From assembly GCA_903929895.1 (NCBI GenBank), contig CAIYWM010000407.1:1-6802 (forward strand): a DNA stretch of 6,802 nt. Reading direction: 5' to 3'. This stretch comes from an uncultured Alphaproteobacteria bacterium. GTDB taxonomy: Bacteria > Pseudomonadota > Alphaproteobacteria > Reyranellales > Reyranellaceae. The position numbers and the translations under genes are program-made. The notes beneath the pieces were generated by a model, which saw only the letters and a list, made by a program, of their open reading frames with translations, did not search any database and had not been told where the DNA came from. This document shows, piece after piece, positions 6,631 through 6,802 of this stretch (positions within the stretch are counted from its first letter, which is position 1; each line of letters starts with the position of its first letter).

Positions 6631-6802
6631 ATGAGCGGCAGGAACGTGGATTTCGGCGATCGCCTGGCGACCGCCGCGGCGGCCAAGCAGGCCTTGCTCG
6701 AGAAGGCCAAGGCCAAGGCCAACGATCCGGAACTGATCAAGAAGCAGGCCGAGCGCGCTGCCGTCGCGGCCGCCCGCGAGGCTCGCGAGGCCGAGCGCCG
6801 GG
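6631..6802 (+). CDS. DUF6481 family protein, 3' end outside the window
   Basis: The first 57 codons are present, beginning MSGRNVDFGDRLATAAAAKQ. The FGDRxxxAxxAKxALLEK opening, followed by DPELIKKQAERAAVAAARE and repeated Glu/Arg/Ala, matches small alphaproteobacterial proteins annotated as DUF6481, whose function is unknown. The visible part has no membrane segment. It should form a long charged helix, possibly a coiled coil. The ATG at 6631 lies ten bases after the typA stop, so the two genes are likely in one transcript. The nearest Shine-Dalgarno-like sequence (GGAG, 6614-6617) is 13 bases upstream, inside the end of typA. The gene is interrupted only by the window edge, with no stop in the visible portion. 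Confidence 0.75.
   Translation, partial: MSGRNVDFGDRLATAAAAKQALLEKAKAKANDPELIKKQAERAAVAAAREAREAERR

Overview
This is a GC-rich window whose coding regions mostly end codons in G or C. It most likely comes from an alphaproteobacterial chromosome. Three small families seen here (DUF4169, the RHH_4-type ribbon-helix-helix protein and DUF6481) are, to my knowledge, typical of Alphaproteobacteria. I cannot fix the genus from sequence alone. There are no insertion sequences, phage genes, CRISPR arrays, tRNAs or rRNAs that I can recognise. Apart from the first ~150 bases it looks like ordinary vertically inherited chromosome.

Layout, left to right. Bases 1-20 hold the first codons of a possible minus-strand gene with a good ribosome binding site. 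Bases 20-97 form a long imperfect inverted repeat that would cover that site and start codon if transcribed leftward. A 62-residue DUF4169 gene lies on the minus strand (149-337). It is divergent, across a 67-base gap, from a large plus-strand gene (405-3626) for a 1073-residue AsmA-family envelope protein. Eight bases after the AsmA stop, a GTG-started nitroreductase-family gene (3635-4465) follows, probably in the same transcript.

The nitroreductase gene converges on, and overlaps by 14 bases, a minus-strand gene for a 74-residue ribbon-helix-helix protein (4452-4676). Across a 114-base divergent gap carrying a good sigma-70-like promoter, the plus-strand typA/bipA gene (4791-6620) encodes a full-length 609-residue translational GTPase. 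Ten bases later a DUF6481 gene begins (6631) and runs off the end of the window.

In functional terms there are two plus-strand transcription units: AsmA with the nitroreductase, and TypA with DUF6481. Small minus-strand genes flank the first unit. No clearly new multi-gene system is visible. The observations most worth checking are the structured element at 20-97, the TypA-DUF6481 pairing, and the repeat architecture of the AsmA protein.
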